Notes: a model not told the origin generated them from the sequence alone. DNA of 64,000 bases from Modestobacter lapidis (GCA_019779905.1 JABAKE010000009.1:62001-126000); one strand, 5' to 3'; shown: positions 9,552-19,929, numbered from the stretch's first letter. Numbers and translations are program-made.

Positions 9552-11189
9552 GTGTCCGCGACCCTCCTCGCCCGTGGGCTGGCCGCCGGCCACGGCGTCC
9601 GAGCCCTCTTCTCCGACCTCGACCTCGTCGTCGCCCCCGGTGACGTGGTCGGCCTCGTCGGGGTCAACGGCGCCGGGAAGTCGACCCTGCTGCGAACCCT
9701 CGCCGGGCTGCTGCCGCCGGAGTCCGGTGCGGTGTCACTGAGCCCGCCGACGGCCACCGTCGGCTACCTGCCCCAGGAGGCCGAACGGCGGCCCGGCGAG
9801 ACGGTGGTCGACGCGCTGGCCCGGCGCACCGGCGTCGCCGATGCCCAGCGGGCCCTCGACGACGCGACCGAGGCGCTGACCGCGGGTGCGCCCGGCTCCG
9901 ACGACGCCTACGGCGACGCGCTGGAACGGTGGCTGGCACTGGGGGGCGCCGACCTGGCCGAGCGCGCGGAGGAGGTGCTGGCGTCGGTGGCTGCCGGCGT
10001 GGCGCCGACCGCGCCGATGACCGGCCTGTCCGGCGGGCAGGCGGCCCGGGTCGGGCTGGCCTCGCTGCTGCTGAGCCGCTACGACGTGCTGCTGCTCGAC
10101 GAACCCACCAACGACCTGGACCTGGCGGGTCTCGAGCAGCTGGAGCGCTTCGTCACCGGGCTGCGGACCGGAGTGGTGCTGGTCAGCCACGACCGCGAGT
10201 TCCTGGCCCGCACGGTCACCCGGGTGGTCGAGCTGGACCTGGCCCAGCAGTTGGTCCGGGTGCACGACGGTGGTTACGAGGCCTACCTCGTCGAGCGCGA
10301 GGTGACCCGCCGGCACGCCCGCGAGGACTACGAGGAGTACGCCGACACCCGGGCCGGACTGGAGGGCCGGGCGCGGATGCAGCGCAATTGGATGGCCAAG
10401 GGCGTGCGCGACTCGATCAAGAAGTCCAAGGACGGTGACAAGCACGTCAAGGCCCGCGACCGGGCGTCCTCGGAGAAGCAGGCCGCGAAGGCCAGGCAGA
10501 CCGAGCGGCGCATCGAGCGGCTCGAGGTGGTCGAGGAGCCCCGCAAGGAGTGGCAGCTGCAGATGGAGATCGCGGCGGCGCCACGGGCCGGTGCGGTGGT
10601 GGCCACCCTGCGCGGCGCGGTCGTGCGGCACGGGGACTTCCGGCTCGGGCCGGTCGACCTCCAGGTGGACTGGGGTGACCGGCTGGCGATCACCGGCGCG
10701 AACGGTGCGGGCAAGACGACCCTGCTGGCGGCCCTGCTCGGCCGGGAGACCCTCGCCGAGGGCTCGGCGGCGCTGGGCTCCGGCGTCCGGCTGGGGGAGG
10801 TCGACCAGGTGCGGGGGCTGTTCCTGGGGGACGAGCCACTGGCCGAGGCGTTCGGCGCCGTGGTGCCCGATCTGCCCGACCCCGACGTGCGCACCCTGCT
10901 GGCCAAGTTCGGGCTGCGGGCCGACCACGTGGTGCGGCCGGCCGGCACGCTGTCGCCGGGAGAACGGACCCGGGCGGCGCTGGCGCTCCTGCAGGCCCGC
11001 CGGGTGAACGTGCTCGTCCTGGACGAGCCGACCAACCACCTGGACCTGCCGGCGATCGAGCAGCTGGAGCAGGCGCTGGCCGACTACGCCGGCACGCTGC
11101 TGCTGGTGACCCACGACCGCCGGATGCTCGAGGTGGTCCACACGACCCGGCAGCTCGTGGTGGCCGGGGGGCAGGTGACCGAGATCTGA
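9552..11189 (+). CDS. ABC-F family ATPase
   Basis: A 545-residue soluble protein with two ABC domains and no membrane segment. Domain 1 has Walker A GVNGAGKSTLL, signature LSGGQAARVGLA and Walker B VLLLDEPTNDLDL. Domain 2 has GANGAGKTTLL, LSPGERTRAALA and VLVLDEPTNHLDL. A charged linker rich in Arg, Lys and Glu (around residues 245-340) joins them, as in ABC-F proteins that act on the ribosome (translation factors or antibiotic-resistance proteins). The GTG start gives the normal N-terminus. A strong hairpin follows the stop. Whether it is housekeeping or a resistance factor cannot be decided from sequence. Confidence 0.9.
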   Translation: MSATLLARGLAAGHGVRALFSDLDLVVAPGDVVGLVGVNGAGKSTLLRTLAGLLPPESGAVSLSPPTATVGYLPQEAERRPGETVVDALARRTGVADAQRALDDATEALTAGAPGSDDAYGDALERWLALGGADLAERAEEVLASVAAGVAPTAPMTGLSGGQAARVGLASLLLSRYDVLLLDEPTNDLDLAGLEQLERFVTGLRTGVVLVSHDREFLARTVTRVVELDLAQQLVRVHDGGYEAYLVEREVTRRHAREDYEEYADTRAGLEGRARMQRNWMAKGVRDSIKKSKDGDKHVKARDRASSEKQAAKARQTERRIERLEVVEEPRKEWQLQMEIAAAPRAGAVVATLRGAVVRHGDFRLGPVDLQVDWGDRLAITGANGAGKTTLLAALLGRETLAEGSAALGSGVRLGEVDQVRGLFLGDEPLAEAFGAVVPDLPDPDVRTLLAKFGLRADHVVRPAGTLSPGERTRAALALLQARRVNVLVLDEPTNHLDLPAIEQLEQALADYAGTLLLVTHDRRMLEVVHTTRQLVVAGGQVTEI

Positions 11190-11210
11190 GCCCCGGCCCG
11201 GGGACGACGA

Positions 11211-11240
11211 CGCCCGCCGGGCCGAGGGGCCGGGCGGGCG
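11211..11240. terminator. Hairpin between the ABC-F gene and tRNA-Arg
   Basis: CGCCCGCC at 11211 pairs with GGCGGGCG ending at 11240, with further GC pairing inside. It lies 21 bp after the ABC-F stop and 31 bp beyond the 3' end of the convergent tRNA gene, so it could end transcription from both sides. It has no T-tract, as is common in high-GC actinobacteria. Confidence 0.6.
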
Positions 11241-11271
11241 GTGTCGGTGTCGCGGCGAGCCCGGGCGTGGG

Positions 11272-11343
11272 TGCCCCCGGCAGGATTCGAACCTGCGCCC
11301 CTGCCTCCGGAGGGCAGTGCTCTATCCCCTGAGCTACGGGGGC
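11272..11343 (-). tRNA. tRNA-Arg (anticodon CCG)
   Basis: The reverse complement folds as a full cloverleaf. The acceptor stem GCCCCCG/CGGGGGC is perfect. The D-arm carries GCTC...GAGC, the anticodon stem CTGCC/GGCAG closes the loop CTCCGGA, and the T-arm GCAGG/CCTGC closes TTCGAAT. The anticodon CCG reads the codon CGG (Arg), which is heavily used in this GC-rich genome. The discriminator base is A, and CCA is not fully encoded. Confidence 0.95.
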
Positions 11344-11455
11344 TCTGGACCGCTGTGGTGCTGGTGGTGGGTGCTGGTGGTGCTCGTTCCGGCCCCGCTC
11401 TCGCGTGGCGCGGATGGCACGTTACCAGCCGGGCGACCTGCGCCCGGCGGGGGGC

Positions 11456-12160
11456 TCAGGGGGCCGGCAGCGGCGTGCCCCCGCGCTCCCGGATCATCGC
11501 CTCCATCGTGGTCGTCTCCGCGGCCTGGGTCGCGGCGATCGACTCCGCCAGGCGCTGGACGGCGGGCACCGTGGCGTGGTCCCGTGCGTACTCGGCCATC
11601 TCGAGACCACCTTGGTGGTGGCGGGTCATCAGCTGCAGGAACCGCACGTCGAAGGCGGTCCCGGACAGCTGCCGGAGCTCGGCGAGCTCCGTCTCGGTGG
11701 CCATGCCGGGCATGATCGCGCCGTCCGCCACGGCCGCGTCGTGGCCCGCGTGGTCCATGGAGTGCTCCATCGCACCGCCCATCCAGGCCATCACCTCACC
11801 GTCCGTGCGCGGCAGGTCCCACAGCGACAGCCAACCCTGCATCCGGCCGAGCTGGTTGGTCTGCGTGGCGGAGATGTCGAAGGCCAGCTGCCGCACCTCG
11901 GCGTCCTCGGTGCGCAGCAGGGCGAGGTTGGCCATCTCCACCGCCTGCCGGTGGTGCAGGGCCATGTCGCGGGCGAAGCCCGCCTCGACCGAGTCGCTGG
12001 CCGGTGGCCCGGTGCGGCCGATGCCCAGAGCCACGGTCAGGCCACCGCCGGCCAGCAGCAGCCCGACGGCGATGACCACGGACAGGCCGACGGTCAGCCA
12101 CCGGTTGCCGCTGCGCCCGCCTGGTCGGCCGGTCGTCGCGGCGCTGTCGGGATCGGTCAC
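11456..12160 (-). CDS. DUF305 membrane-anchored protein with two His-His motifs
   Basis: A 234-residue protein with an N-terminal hydrophobic anchor (about residues 20-48) and two DUF305 (ferritin-like helical) halves carrying [12 protein letters not shown] and [11 protein letters not shown]. Between them is a His/Met-rich loop ([10 protein letters not shown] and IMPGM). DUF305 proteins often occur with copper-handling genes, so an extracytoplasmic metal-related role is plausible. Its GTG start overlaps the TGA of the upstream DUF3105 gene (GTGA), so the two are translationally coupled. The stop is 112 bp from the tRNA gene. Function is not established. Confidence 0.88.
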   Translation of the reverse strand: MTDPDSAATTGRPGGRSGNRWLTVGLSVVIAVGLLLAGGGLTVALGIGRTGPPASDSVEAGFARDMALHHRQAVEMANLALLRTEDAEVRQLAFDISATQTNQLGRMQGWLSLWDLPRTDGEVMAWMGGAMEHSMDHAGHDAAVADGAIMPGMATETELAELRQLSGTAFDVRFLQLMTRHHQGGLEMAEYARDHATVPAVQRLAESIAATQAAETTTMEAMIRERGGTPLPAP

Positions 12161-12990
12161 GGGGCCGGGGTGGTGCTCTCGGCCGCGGGGGTCGGGGTGG
12201 TCGGTGCGTCGGTCGGGACGTCGGCCGAGCCGGCCGCCCGGCTGGCGTCACCGGCGACCAGCGGGTCGGCGATGAACGTCGGGTTCTCGCAGCTGGCGCC
12301 GACCTCGGGGTAGAACTCGTCGTTGTACGTCATGAAGTCCGCGTACTGCTCGACCCGCTCGTCGGTGGCCGAGTCGACCGTCAGCTGGTGGTTCCACGAC
12401 TGCAGGCTGATCGGCGCGGACTGGCCCTCGTACGGCGAGAGCATGAGGCCCGAGGTGCCGTCGACGAGGTCGGCCAGGACCTGCACGCCGTCCTCGTCCA
12501 CCTGCGCCGGGTCGTAGGTGATCCAGGTCGCGCCGTGCTCCATGGAGTGCACGGCGTTCTCGTGCCGGATGTCGACGTCGTAGACCGTGCCGGTGCAGTC
12601 GGCCCACTCGTAGTCGTGCGGTCCGCCGACCGGCGGGGTCTGCTCGTAGGCGACCGGCGTGGTCACGTGCTCCTGCCCGGCGGCGTAGTCGAACGTCTGC
12701 AGCCCCGCGATCTGGTCGGCGGCGGTGACCCGGCCCTCGTTGGCCTCGTTCACCTGTACGACGGCGTAGCCGATGACCGCGACGGCGAAGACCACGACGA
12801 CGATCGCGCCGATGATCATGCCCCACGGCCGCTGCGGGCTCACCACGTCGACCGGGGGCCGGGTCCGGCCCTTGCCGCCGGCCGGTGCCCGGGAGGCGCC
12901 GCCCGGGCGCTTCCCGCCGGCGCCGGCGGACCCCCCTCGGGAAGCGCCGCCGGGCGGGCGGCCGTTCTCGGGCTTGGGGTCCTTGGCCAC
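12157..12990 (-). CDS. DUF3105 single-pass membrane protein
   Basis: A 277-residue protein with a basic, Gly/Pro-rich cytoplasmic N-terminus (residues 1-55), one membrane segment (about 57-80) and an extracytoplasmic DUF3105 domain. The domain shows [19 protein letters not shown], the [18 protein letters not shown] motif and a [11 protein letters not shown] stretch. A Thr/Pro/Ala-rich tail ends the protein. The conserved His, Met and Cys residues (HSMEHG, DCTG, ASCENP) suggest metal binding, unproven. The GTG at 12990 is chosen because GAGGAG lies 5 bp upstream; the GTG two codons earlier has no room for a ribosome site. It is translationally coupled to the DUF305 gene. Confidence 0.87.
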   Translation of the reverse strand: MAKDPKPENGRPPGGASRGGSAGAGGKRPGGASRAPAGGKGRTRPPVDVVSPQRPWGMIIGAIVVVVFAVAVIGYAVVQVNEANEGRVTAADQIAGLQTFDYAAGQEHVTTPVAYEQTPPVGGPHDYEWADCTGTVYDVDIRHENAVHSMEHGATWITYDPAQVDEDGVQVLADLVDGTSGLMLSPYEGQSAPISLQSWNHQLTVDSATDERVEQYADFMTYNDEFYPEVGASCENPTFIADPLVAGDASRAAGSADVPTDAPTTPTPAAESTTPAP

Positions 12991-13069
12991 TGCCACTCCT
13001 CGTTGCCGGGCGCACGCGCCACCGACCGTCTGCGTGCCGTGCCGGCAGGGGGCCGGGACAGCGGGAGCG

Positions 13070-13075
13070 AGTGTA
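13070..13075 (-). promoter_or_regulatory. Candidate -10 for the DUF3105/DUF305 pair
   Basis: On the minus strand TACACT matches TANNNT about 80 bp upstream of the DUF3105 start, in the 153-bp spacer shared with the divergent argS gene. No clear -35 is seen. Confidence 0.33.
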
Positions 13076-13131
13076 GGTCGCTGACCTGTGCCCTCCCTGG
13101 CACCGAGCCCGGGCCGGGCCGGGTGGATCAG

Positions 13132-13137
13132 TACGCT
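13132..13137 (+). promoter_or_regulatory. Leaderless-type promoter of argS
   Basis: TACGCT followed by exactly 6 bp and then the GTG start of argS is the classic actinobacterial leaderless arrangement (TANNNT, 6-7 bp, start codon). There is no Shine-Dalgarno before the GTG, in agreement. Confidence 0.5.
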
Positions 13138-13143
13138 CGTGCG

Positions 13144-14805
13144 GTGACACCCGAGCAGCTGCGCGACGTCGTCCGGTCCGCGGTAGCCGCGGCCGTGGAG
13201 GGCGGGACCCTTGCGGTCGCCGTTCCGGACGACGTCGTGATCGAGCGACCGAAGAACCCTGAGCACGGCGACTACGCCACCAACGTGGCCCTCCGGCTCG
13301 CCAAGGGCGCCGGTCGCCCGCCGCGCGAGGTGGCCGAGGTGCTGGCCGGCCGGCTGCGCGAGCACCCGGGGATCGCGACCGTCGACGTGGCCGGACCGGG
13401 CTTCCTCAACGTGACGTTCGCCTCGGGCGTGCTGGGCGCGATCGCCGTCGACGCGGTCACGGCGGGGGAGGGCTACGGGCGCACCGAGGTGCTGGCCGGT
13501 CAGCGGCTGAACCTGGAGTTCGTCTCGGCCAACCCGACCGGGCCGGTGCACATCGGCGGCACCCGGTGGGCCGCGGTCGGCGACGCGCTGGGTCGGCTGC
13601 TGACGGCCAGCGGCGCGCAGGTCACCCGCGAGTACTACTTCAACGACGCCGGCGCCCAGATCGACCGGTTCGCCGGCAGCCTGCTGGCCGCGGCGCACGG
13701 CGAGCCGGTGCCCGAGGACGGGTACGCCGGGAACTACATCGGCGAGATCGCCGGGCAGGTCGTCGCGGCCGAGCCCGGAATCCTGGAGCTGCCGGTGGCC
13801 GAGCAGCAGGAGCGGTTCCGGGTGCTCGGGGTCGAGCTGATGTTCGCCGAGATCAAGCGGACGCTGGCCGACTTCGGCGTCGTCTTCGACGTCTACTTCA
13901 GCGAGCGGACGCTGCACGAGACCGGCGCGCTGGAGAAGGCGATCGGCCGGCTGCGTGAGCAGGGCCACGTCTACGAGGCCGACGGCGCGGTCTGGCTGCG
14001 CACCACCACGTTCGGCGACGACAAGGACCGGGTGCTGGTCAAGAGCGACGGCGAGACGACGTACTTCGCCGCCGACTGCGCCTACTACCTCGACAAGCGC
14101 GAGCGCGGCTTCGACAAGGTCGTGATCATGCTGGGGGCCGACCACCACGGTTACATCGGCCGGTACAAGGCGCTGGTGGCGGCGTTGGGCGACGACCCGG
14201 ACACCAACCTGGAGATCCTGATCGGTCAGCTGGTCAACCTGCTCCGGAACGGCGAGCCGCTGCGGATGAGCAAGCGGGCCGGCACCGTCGTCCTGCTGGA
14301 GGACCTGGTGGAGGCGGTGGGCGCCGACGCCGCCCGCTACGCGCTGGCCCGGGCGTCGGTCGACCAGCAGATCGACCTGGACCTGGACCTGTGGAGCCGG
14401 CAGACCAACGACAACCCGGTCTTCTACGTCCAGTACGCCCACGCCCGGATCTCCTCGCTGCTGCGCGGCGCGGCCGATCTGGGGCTGGCGCTCGGTGCGG
14501 CCACCGACGTCGAGACCGGGCAGCTGGCGCACGCCCGGGAGAGCGACCTGCTCCGGGCCATCGCGGAGTTCCCGCGGGTGCTCTCCGGCGCCGCCGAGCT
14601 GCGCGCCCCGCACCGGGTGGCCCGCTACCTGGAGGAGCTGGCCGGCACCTACCACCGCTTCTACGACTCCTGCCGGGTGCTGCCACGCGGCGACGAGGAG
14701 GCCACACCTGTGACCACTGCCCGGCTCTGGCTGTGCGCGGCCACCGCCACCGTCCTGCGCAACGGCCTGGCCGTGCTCGGCGTGCACGCCCCGGAGCGGA
14801 TGTGA
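13144..14805 (+). CDS. argS: Arginyl-tRNA synthetase
   Basis: A 553-residue class I synthetase of normal length. It has the ArgRS N-terminal Add-1 domain, the HIGH-type signature [19 protein letters not shown], the KMSKS-type signature [11 protein letters not shown], and the C-terminal DALR anticodon-binding domain ending [13 protein letters not shown]. It charges tRNA-Arg in the cytoplasm. The GTG at 13144 is placed directly after a leaderless-type -10 box. Its stop overlaps the lysA start (GTGA), making argS the first gene of the argS-lysA-hom-thrC-thrB cluster, an arrangement also found in mycobacteria and corynebacteria. Confidence 0.97.
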   Translation: MTPEQLRDVVRSAVAAAVEGGTLAVAVPDDVVIERPKNPEHGDYATNVALRLAKGAGRPPREVAEVLAGRLREHPGIATVDVAGPGFLNVTFASGVLGAIAVDAVTAGEGYGRTEVLAGQRLNLEFVSANPTGPVHIGGTRWAAVGDALGRLLTASGAQVTREYYFNDAGAQIDRFAGSLLAAAHGEPVPEDGYAGNYIGEIAGQVVAAEPGILELPVAEQQERFRVLGVELMFAEIKRTLADFGVVFDVYFSERTLHETGALEKAIGRLREQGHVYEADGAVWLRTTTFGDDKDRVLVKSDGETTYFAADCAYYLDKRERGFDKVVIMLGADHHGYIGRYKALVAALGDDPDTNLEILIGQLVNLLRNGEPLRMSKRAGTVVLLEDLVEAVGADAARYALARASVDQQIDLDLDLWSRQTNDNPVFYVQYAHARISSLLRGAADLGLALGAATDVETGQLAHARESDLLRAIAEFPRVLSGAAELRAPHRVARYLEELAGTYHRFYDSCRVLPRGDEEATPVTTARLWLCAATATVLRNGLAVLGVHAPERM

Positions 14806-16295
14806 GGGCGCACCCCGCGGGGCCGATGCACGGCAACATCGCCCCGCCGGCGGCCGCCGGGCCCGCCCCGGCCGACCTCGGCGCCCTCGACCCGCAGGTC
14901 TGGCCGCGCTCGGCCCGCCGCGTGGACGGCGAGCTGCAGCTGGGTGGCCGCCCGGTCACCGACCTGGCGCGCGAGCACGGGACGCCGCTGTTCGTGCTCG
15001 ACGAGGGCGACTTCCGCGGCCGCGCCGCCGACTTCGCCGACGCCTTCGCCGGCGCCGACGTGCACTACGCCTCCAAGGCGTTCCTCTGCGGGCAGGTCGC
15101 CCGGTGGATCGCCGAGGACGGCCTGCACCTGGACGCGTGCAGCGGCAACGAGCTGGCCCTGGCGCTGGCCGCCGGCTTCCCGGCCGAGCGGATCGCCCTG
15201 CACGGGAACAACAAGTCCCTGGTCGAGCTGCAGCTGGCCGTCGACGCCGGCATCGGCCACGTCGTACTGGACTCCTTCGACGAGATCGACCGGCTGGCGC
15301 CGCTGGCCGCTGGCCGGGTCGCCGCCGGCGGGGCGCCGGTGCCGGTGCTGATCCGGTCCACGGTCGGCATCGAGGCGCACACCCACGAGTTCATCGCCAC
15401 CGCCCACGAGGACCAGAAGTTCGGTTTCTCGCTGGCCACCGGCGATGCCCTGGCCGCGGCCGTGCGGGTCTGCGACTCCCCGGCGCTGGAGCTGGCCGGG
15501 CTGCACAGCCACATCGGCTCGCAGATCTTCGACACCGCCGGGTTCGAGGCCGCCGCGCACCGGGTGGTCGGGCTGATGGGCGACGTGCGCGACGCCACCG
15601 GCCGGGTGCTGCCCGAGCTGAACCTGGGCGGCGGCTTCGGCATCGCCTACCTGCCCGACGACGACCCGGTCGCAGCCGGGGACGTCGCGGCCAGGCTGCG
15701 CGCCGTCGTGGCGGCCGAGTGCGCCGAGCTCGGCCTGCCGGTCCCGCGGCTGGCCGTCGAGCCCGGCCGGGCGATCGCCGGCCCGGGCACCGTCACCCTG
15801 TACGAGATCGGCACGATCAAGCCCGTGCGGCTGGGTGCCAGCGGCGCGCCGGGCACCCCGCTGGTGCGCAACTACGTCTCGGTGGACGGCGGGATGAGCG
15901 ACAACATCCGCACCGCCCTCTACGACGCCAGCTACACCTGCGTGCTGGCCAACCGGCACTCCGACGCCCCGCCCGCGCTCTGCCGGGTGGTGGGCAAGCA
16001 CTGCGAGAGCGGCGACATCCTGGTCCGCGACCTGTGGCTGCCCTCGGACGTGCAGCCCGGCGACCTGCTCGCAGTGGCCGCCACCGGGGCCTACTGCTGG
16101 TCGATGGCGAGCAACTACAACTACCTGCTCAAGCCCCCGGTGGTCGCCGTCCGGGACGGCGTCGCCACCGAGCTGGTCCGACGGCAGACACTGTCCGACG
16201 TGTTCGCCCTCGACGCCGTCCTCGCCGACGTGCCCGCGCCCTCGCCAGCGATCGACCAGCCGGCCCCCGAGCACGCCGCCGGAGCCCGGTCATGA
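14802..16295 (+). CDS. lysA: Diaminopimelate decarboxylase
   Basis: A 497-residue PLP enzyme catalysing the last step of lysine synthesis (meso-diaminopimelate to lysine). The PLP lysine is in [10 protein letters not shown], the phosphate-binding glycine loop is [11 protein letters not shown], and the partner-subunit active-site cysteine motif is CESGDIL. The start GTG at 14802 overlaps the argS stop by four bases and gives the N-terminus [12 protein letters not shown], which fits actinobacterial LysA proteins that begin with AHPAGPRH-like residues. A GGAG lies 5-9 bp upstream. An ATG at 14826 is the alternative. Its stop overlaps the hom start (ATGA). Confidence 0.96.
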   Translation: MRAHPAGPMHGNIAPPAAAGPAPADLGALDPQVWPRSARRVDGELQLGGRPVTDLAREHGTPLFVLDEGDFRGRAADFADAFAGADVHYASKAFLCGQVARWIAEDGLHLDACSGNELALALAAGFPAERIALHGNNKSLVELQLAVDAGIGHVVLDSFDEIDRLAPLAAGRVAAGGAPVPVLIRSTVGIEAHTHEFIATAHEDQKFGFSLATGDALAAAVRVCDSPALELAGLHSHIGSQIFDTAGFEAAAHRVVGLMGDVRDATGRVLPELNLGGGFGIAYLPDDDPVAAGDVAARLRAVVAAECAELGLPVPRLAVEPGRAIAGPGTVTLYEIGTIKPVRLGASGAPGTPLVRNYVSVDGGMSDNIRTALYDASYTCVLANRHSDAPPALCRVVGKHCESGDILVRDLWLPSDVQPGDLLAVAATGAYCWSMASNYNYLLKPPVVAVRDGVATELVRRQTLSDVFALDAVLADVPAPSPAIDQPAPEHAAGARS

Positions 16296-17605
16296 GCGCG
16301 CCGCTCAAGGTCGCGCTGCTGGGCTGCGGCACGGTGGGCAGCGCGGTGCTGCGGCTGCTGTCCGAGCAGGCCGCGGACCTCACGGCCCGGATCGGCCGGC
16401 CGGTGGAGGTCGCCGGCGTCGCGGTGCGCCGGCCCGACCGGCACCCGGAGGTGCCCGCCGAGCTGCTCACCACCGACGCGCACACGCTCGTCACCCGACC
16501 CGACGTCGACCTGGTGGTCGAGGTGATCGGCGGCATCGAGCCGGCCCGCACCCTGCTGCTGGCCGCGATGGCGGCCGGCAAGTCGGTGGTGAGCGCCAAC
16601 AAGGCGCTGCTGGCCGACGAGGGCGTGACCCTGCACACCGCCGCCGCCGACGCCGGGGTGGACCTCTACTACGAGGCCGCCGTCGCCGGGGCGATCCCGT
16701 TGCTGCGCCCGCTGCGGGAGTCGCTGGCCGGTGACCAGCTGCGCCGGGTGGTGGGGATCGTCAACGGCACGACCAACTACATCCTGTCCTCGATGGCCGA
16801 GACCGGTGCCGGGTTCGGTGAGGCGCTGGCCGAGGCGACCGAGGCCGGGTACGCCGAGGCCGACCCCACCGCCGACGTCGACGGGTTCGACGCCGCCGCC
16901 AAGGCCGCGATCCTCGCCTCGCTGGCGTTCCACTCCGCGGTGCACGCCTCGGACGTGTACCGGGAGGGCATCTCGGCGGTCTCGGCCACCGACGTCGCCC
17001 GGGCCGCGGAGATCGGCTGCACGGTCAAGCTGCTGGCCATCTGCGAGCGGGTGCCGTCGAGCACCGGCTCGCCCACCCACCCCACGGGCGATTCCATCGC
17101 CGTCCGCGTGCACCCGGCGATGATCCCGACCTCGCACCCGCTGGCCGCGGTCAACGGGGCCTTCAACGCGGTGTTCGTCGAGGCCGAGGCGGCCGGGCAG
17201 CTGATGTTCTACGGGCAGGGGGCCGGCGGCGAGCCGACCGCGAGCGCGGTGCTCGGCGACCTGGTCGCCGTCGCCCGCAACCGGGTGTCCGGGGTGGCCG
17301 GCCCGAACGCGACCGGCTACGCCGCACTGCCGACCCGGCCGATGGCCGAGACGCCCACCCGGTACCACGTGAGCCTCGACGTGGCCGACAAGCCGGGCGT
17401 GCTGGCCACCGTGGCCCAGGAGTTCGCCGCCCAGGGGGTCAGCATCGCCACCGTCCGGCAGGACGGGCACGGCGACGCCGCGACCCTCGTCATCGTCACC
17501 CACTCCGCTCCCGACGCCGCGCTCGCGGCGACCGTGGAGCGGCTGCGCGGGATGGCCGCCGTCCGGGGTGTCACCAGCGTGCTGCGTGTGGAGGGATTGG
17601 CGTGA
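16292..17605 (+). CDS. hom: Homoserine dehydrogenase
   Basis: A 437-residue monofunctional homoserine dehydrogenase. The NAD(P)-binding site is [17 protein letters not shown], the catalytic domain carries [14 protein letters not shown] and the conserved [16 protein letters not shown], and a C-terminal ACT domain (from about residue 355, [17 protein letters not shown]) should give feedback control by threonine. It reduces aspartate semialdehyde to homoserine. The ATG overlaps the lysA stop and the stop overlaps the thrC start, both by four bases. Confidence 0.97.
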   Translation: MSAPLKVALLGCGTVGSAVLRLLSEQAADLTARIGRPVEVAGVAVRRPDRHPEVPAELLTTDAHTLVTRPDVDLVVEVIGGIEPARTLLLAAMAAGKSVVSANKALLADEGVTLHTAAADAGVDLYYEAAVAGAIPLLRPLRESLAGDQLRRVVGIVNGTTNYILSSMAETGAGFGEALAEATEAGYAEADPTADVDGFDAAAKAAILASLAFHSAVHASDVYREGISAVSATDVARAAEIGCTVKLLAICERVPSSTGSPTHPTGDSIAVRVHPAMIPTSHPLAAVNGAFNAVFVEAEAAGQLMFYGQGAGGEPTASAVLGDLVAVARNRVSGVAGPNATGYAALPTRPMAETPTRYHVSLDVADKPGVLATVAQEFAAQGVSIATVRQDGHGDAATLVIVTHSAPDAALAATVERLRGMAAVRGVTSVLRVEGLA

Positions 17606-18708
17606 GCGAGATGCAGCGACCGACCGCGGGGGTGCCCGCCGCGTCGCCGTACTGGCCGGGGCTGATCGAGGCCTACCGGGACCGGCTGCCGGTGGGCCCG
17701 GACACCCCGGTGGTGACGCTGCAGGAGGGCGCCACCCCGCTGGTGCCCGCCCTCGAACTGTCCCGCCGCACCGGCTGCGACGTCTGGCTCAAGGTCGAGG
17801 GTGCCAACCCGACCGGGTCGTTCAAGGACCGCGGGATGACCATGGCGATCACCAAGGCGGTGGAGGAGGGGGCGCAGGCGGTCATCTGCGCCTCGACCGG
17901 CAACACCAGCGCCAGCGCCGCGGCCTACGCCGCGCGCGCCGGGCTGATCTGCGCCGTCCTCGTGCCGCAGGGGAAGATCGCCACCGGCAAGCTGGCCCAG
18001 GCGCTGGTGCACGGCGCGAAGCTGCTGCAGGTCGAGGGCAACTTCGACGACTGCCTGGCGTTGGCCAGCAAGCTGGCCATCGACTACCCGGTGAGCCTGG
18101 TCAACAGCGTGAACCAGTACCGCATCGAGGGGCAGAAGACGGCGGCGTTCGAGATCGTCGACGTCCTCGGGGACGCTCCGGACGTGCACTGCCTGCCGGT
18201 CGGCAACGCCGGCAACATCACCGCCTACTGGCAGGGCTACCGCGAGTACTGCACCACGTCGGCGGCCCCCGGCCCGGCCACCCGCACCCCGCGGATGTGG
18301 GGCTTCCAGGCCGCGGGCGCTGCGCCGATCGTCACCGGCCAGGTCGTGGATTCCCCGAGCACGATCGCCACGGCCATCCGGATCGGCAACCCGGCGTCCT
18401 GGACCAAGGCGCTGGATGCCCGGGACTCCTCCGGAGGGCGGATCGACGCGGTCACCGACCGGGCGATCCTGGCCGCCTACCGGCTGCTGGCCCGCACCGA
18501 GGCCGTCTTCGTGGAACCGGCGTCGGCCGCCTCGGTGGCCGGGCTGCTGCAGGTGGCGGCGGCCGGCGGGCTCGAGCCGGGCCAGCGAGTGGTCTGCACG
18601 GTCACCGGCAACGGACTCAAGGACCCGGAGTGGGCCATCTCCGGCGCCCCGGCGCCGGTCACCATCCCGGTCGACGCGGCCGCTGCGGCCGCGCAGCTCG
18701 GTCTCTGA
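17602..18708 (+). CDS. thrC: Threonine synthase
   Basis: A 368-residue PLP enzyme of the short (type II/actinobacterial) threonine synthase class. The PLP lysine is in [11 protein letters not shown], the substrate loop is [20 protein letters not shown], and the phosphate-binding glycines are [12 protein letters not shown]. It converts O-phosphohomoserine to threonine. The GTG start overlaps the hom stop (GTGA). It is followed 4 bp later by thrB, giving the usual hom-thrC-thrB order. Confidence 0.97.
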   Translation: MSEMQRPTAGVPAASPYWPGLIEAYRDRLPVGPDTPVVTLQEGATPLVPALELSRRTGCDVWLKVEGANPTGSFKDRGMTMAITKAVEEGAQAVICASTGNTSASAAAYAARAGLICAVLVPQGKIATGKLAQALVHGAKLLQVEGNFDDCLALASKLAIDYPVSLVNSVNQYRIEGQKTAAFEIVDVLGDAPDVHCLPVGNAGNITAYWQGYREYCTTSAAPGPATRTPRMWGFQAAGAAPIVTGQVVDSPSTIATAIRIGNPASWTKALDARDSSGGRIDAVTDRAILAAYRLLARTEAVFVEPASAASVAGLLQVAAAGGLEPGQRVVCTVTGNGLKDPEWAISGAPAPVTIPVDAAAAAAQLGL

Positions 18709-18712
18709 CCCC

Positions 18713-19675
18713 GTGGTCCCTCCCGTGCGGGCCGTGCGCGTCCGCGTGCCGGCGACCAGTGCCAACCTCGGGCCCGGGTTCGACTGCGCCGGCCTCGCGC
18801 TGTCCTGCTGGGACGTCCTCGACGTCGCCGTGACCGACGGCGGGCTCACCGTCGAGGTCGCCGGCGCCGGCGACGGCGACCTCCCCACCGACGAGACCCA
18901 CCTGGTCGTCCAGGCCTTCCGGGCCGCCTGCGCCGAGCTGGGCTGGACGCCGGCCGGGCTGCACCTGTCGGCCCGCAACGGCATCCCGCAGGGCCGTGGG
19001 CTGGGCTCGTCGGCCGCCGCGGTCACCGCCGGTGTGCTGGCGGCCTGGGCGCTGTGCCCCGACGTGCCCGCGGTGGACGATGCCGCGGTGCTCCGGCTGT
19101 GCTCGGCGCTGGAGGGCCACCCCGACAACGTCGCCGCCTGCCTCCTGGGCGGTGCGACGCTGTCCTGGACGACGCCCACCGGGGCGCGGGCCGCGCGGCT
19201 GTCGGTCGCCCCCCGGATCGCCCCGGTGCTCTTCGTGCCCGACGCCACGCTGTCCACCTCGGTAGCCCGGGGGTTGCTGCCCGCCGTGGTGCCGCACGCC
19301 GACGCTGCGCACGCGGCCGGCCGGGCGGCGCTGCTGGTGCACGCCCTGACCCGCGACCCGGCGTTGCTGTTCGAGGCCACCGAGGACCGCCTGCACCAGA
19401 CCCAGCGGGCCGCGGCGATGCCGGAGAGCGCGGCGTTGCTCGGGGCCCTGCGCGCCGAGGGGCACGCGGCGGTGGTGTCCGGCGCCGGCCCCACGGTGCT
19501 GGTGCTGAGCCCGCTGGAGGACGACGAGCACCTCGGCGACCCGGCCTCGGCAGCCCGGGTGCGGGCCGTGCGGGACCGCACGCCGCCGGGATGGCGCTGC
19601 CTGCCGCTGCAGGTCGACGCGGTCGGCGCGATGGTGCGCCCGAGCACCGACGATCACGATGCGGTATCGTTCTAG
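18713..19675 (+). CDS. thrB: Homoserine kinase
   Basis: A 320-residue GHMP kinase. The N-terminal substrate motif is VPATSANLGPGFDCAG, the ATP-loop is GIPQGRGLGSSAAAVTAG, and the C-terminal GHMP motif is AAVVSGAGPTVLVL. It phosphorylates homoserine and supplies the threonine synthase encoded just before it. Two in-frame GTG codons (18713 and 18725) are possible starts; the first is nearer the thrC stop and is used here, without a clear Shine-Dalgarno for either. It is the last gene of the cluster; the 254-bp spacer to rho follows. Confidence 0.94.
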   Translation: MVPPVRAVRVRVPATSANLGPGFDCAGLALSCWDVLDVAVTDGGLTVEVAGAGDGDLPTDETHLVVQAFRAACAELGWTPAGLHLSARNGIPQGRGLGSSAAAVTAGVLAAWALCPDVPAVDDAAVLRLCSALEGHPDNVAACLLGGATLSWTTPTGARAARLSVAPRIAPVLFVPDATLSTSVARGLLPAVVPHADAAHAAGRAALLVHALTRDPALLFEATEDRLHQTQRAAAMPESAALLGALRAEGHAAVVSGAGPTVLVLSPLEDDEHLGDPASAARVRAVRDRTPPGWRCLPLQVDAVGAMVRPSTDDHDAVSF

Positions 19676-19705
19676 CCGCCTGGAACGCACCGGTGGCAGA
19701 CGGTG

Positions 19706-19735
19706 TTGTGGGCATTGTCGGCCTGTGTCTAGGCT
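19706..19735 (+). promoter_or_regulatory. Candidate rho promoter
   Basis: TTGTGG (19706-19711) and TAGGCT (19730-19735) are separated by 18 bp, a reasonable vegetative promoter in the thrB-rho spacer. Transcription would start near 19742, leaving a leader of about 190 bases before the rho GTG. Confidence 0.38.
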
Positions 19736-19886
19736 GACGTCGTAGCCGCCTCCGGGCGTGCCTCACGCGGGGCGTTGCAGCCGTGCGATCCGTCGCCGCT
19801 CATCCTCGCCTCGCATCCACAGACCCGCGTCCCCGATGGCGCCCGCAGCCCTGACCCTGGGCCGCGTCGTCCGGGCCGGGTCACCT

Positions 19887-19906
19887 CCTGCGCTGGTAGG
19901 CGCAGG
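19887..19906 (+). promoter_or_regulatory. Hairpin in the rho leader
   Basis: CCTGCGC at 19887-19893 pairs perfectly with GCGCAGG at 19900-19906 across a 6-base loop. It ends 6-10 bases before the purine-rich ribosome site GGGAAGGA. Such a hairpin beside the ribosome site could modulate rho translation or rho autoregulation; this is inference. Confidence 0.35.
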
Positions 19907-19929
19907 TCACCGCAGGGAAGGACCTGTAC

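Noticed and set aside
12157-14787. 876-codon minus-strand frame reaching into argS
   Set aside because: Only the DUF3105 part (to 12990) is real; the remainder is antisense to argS.
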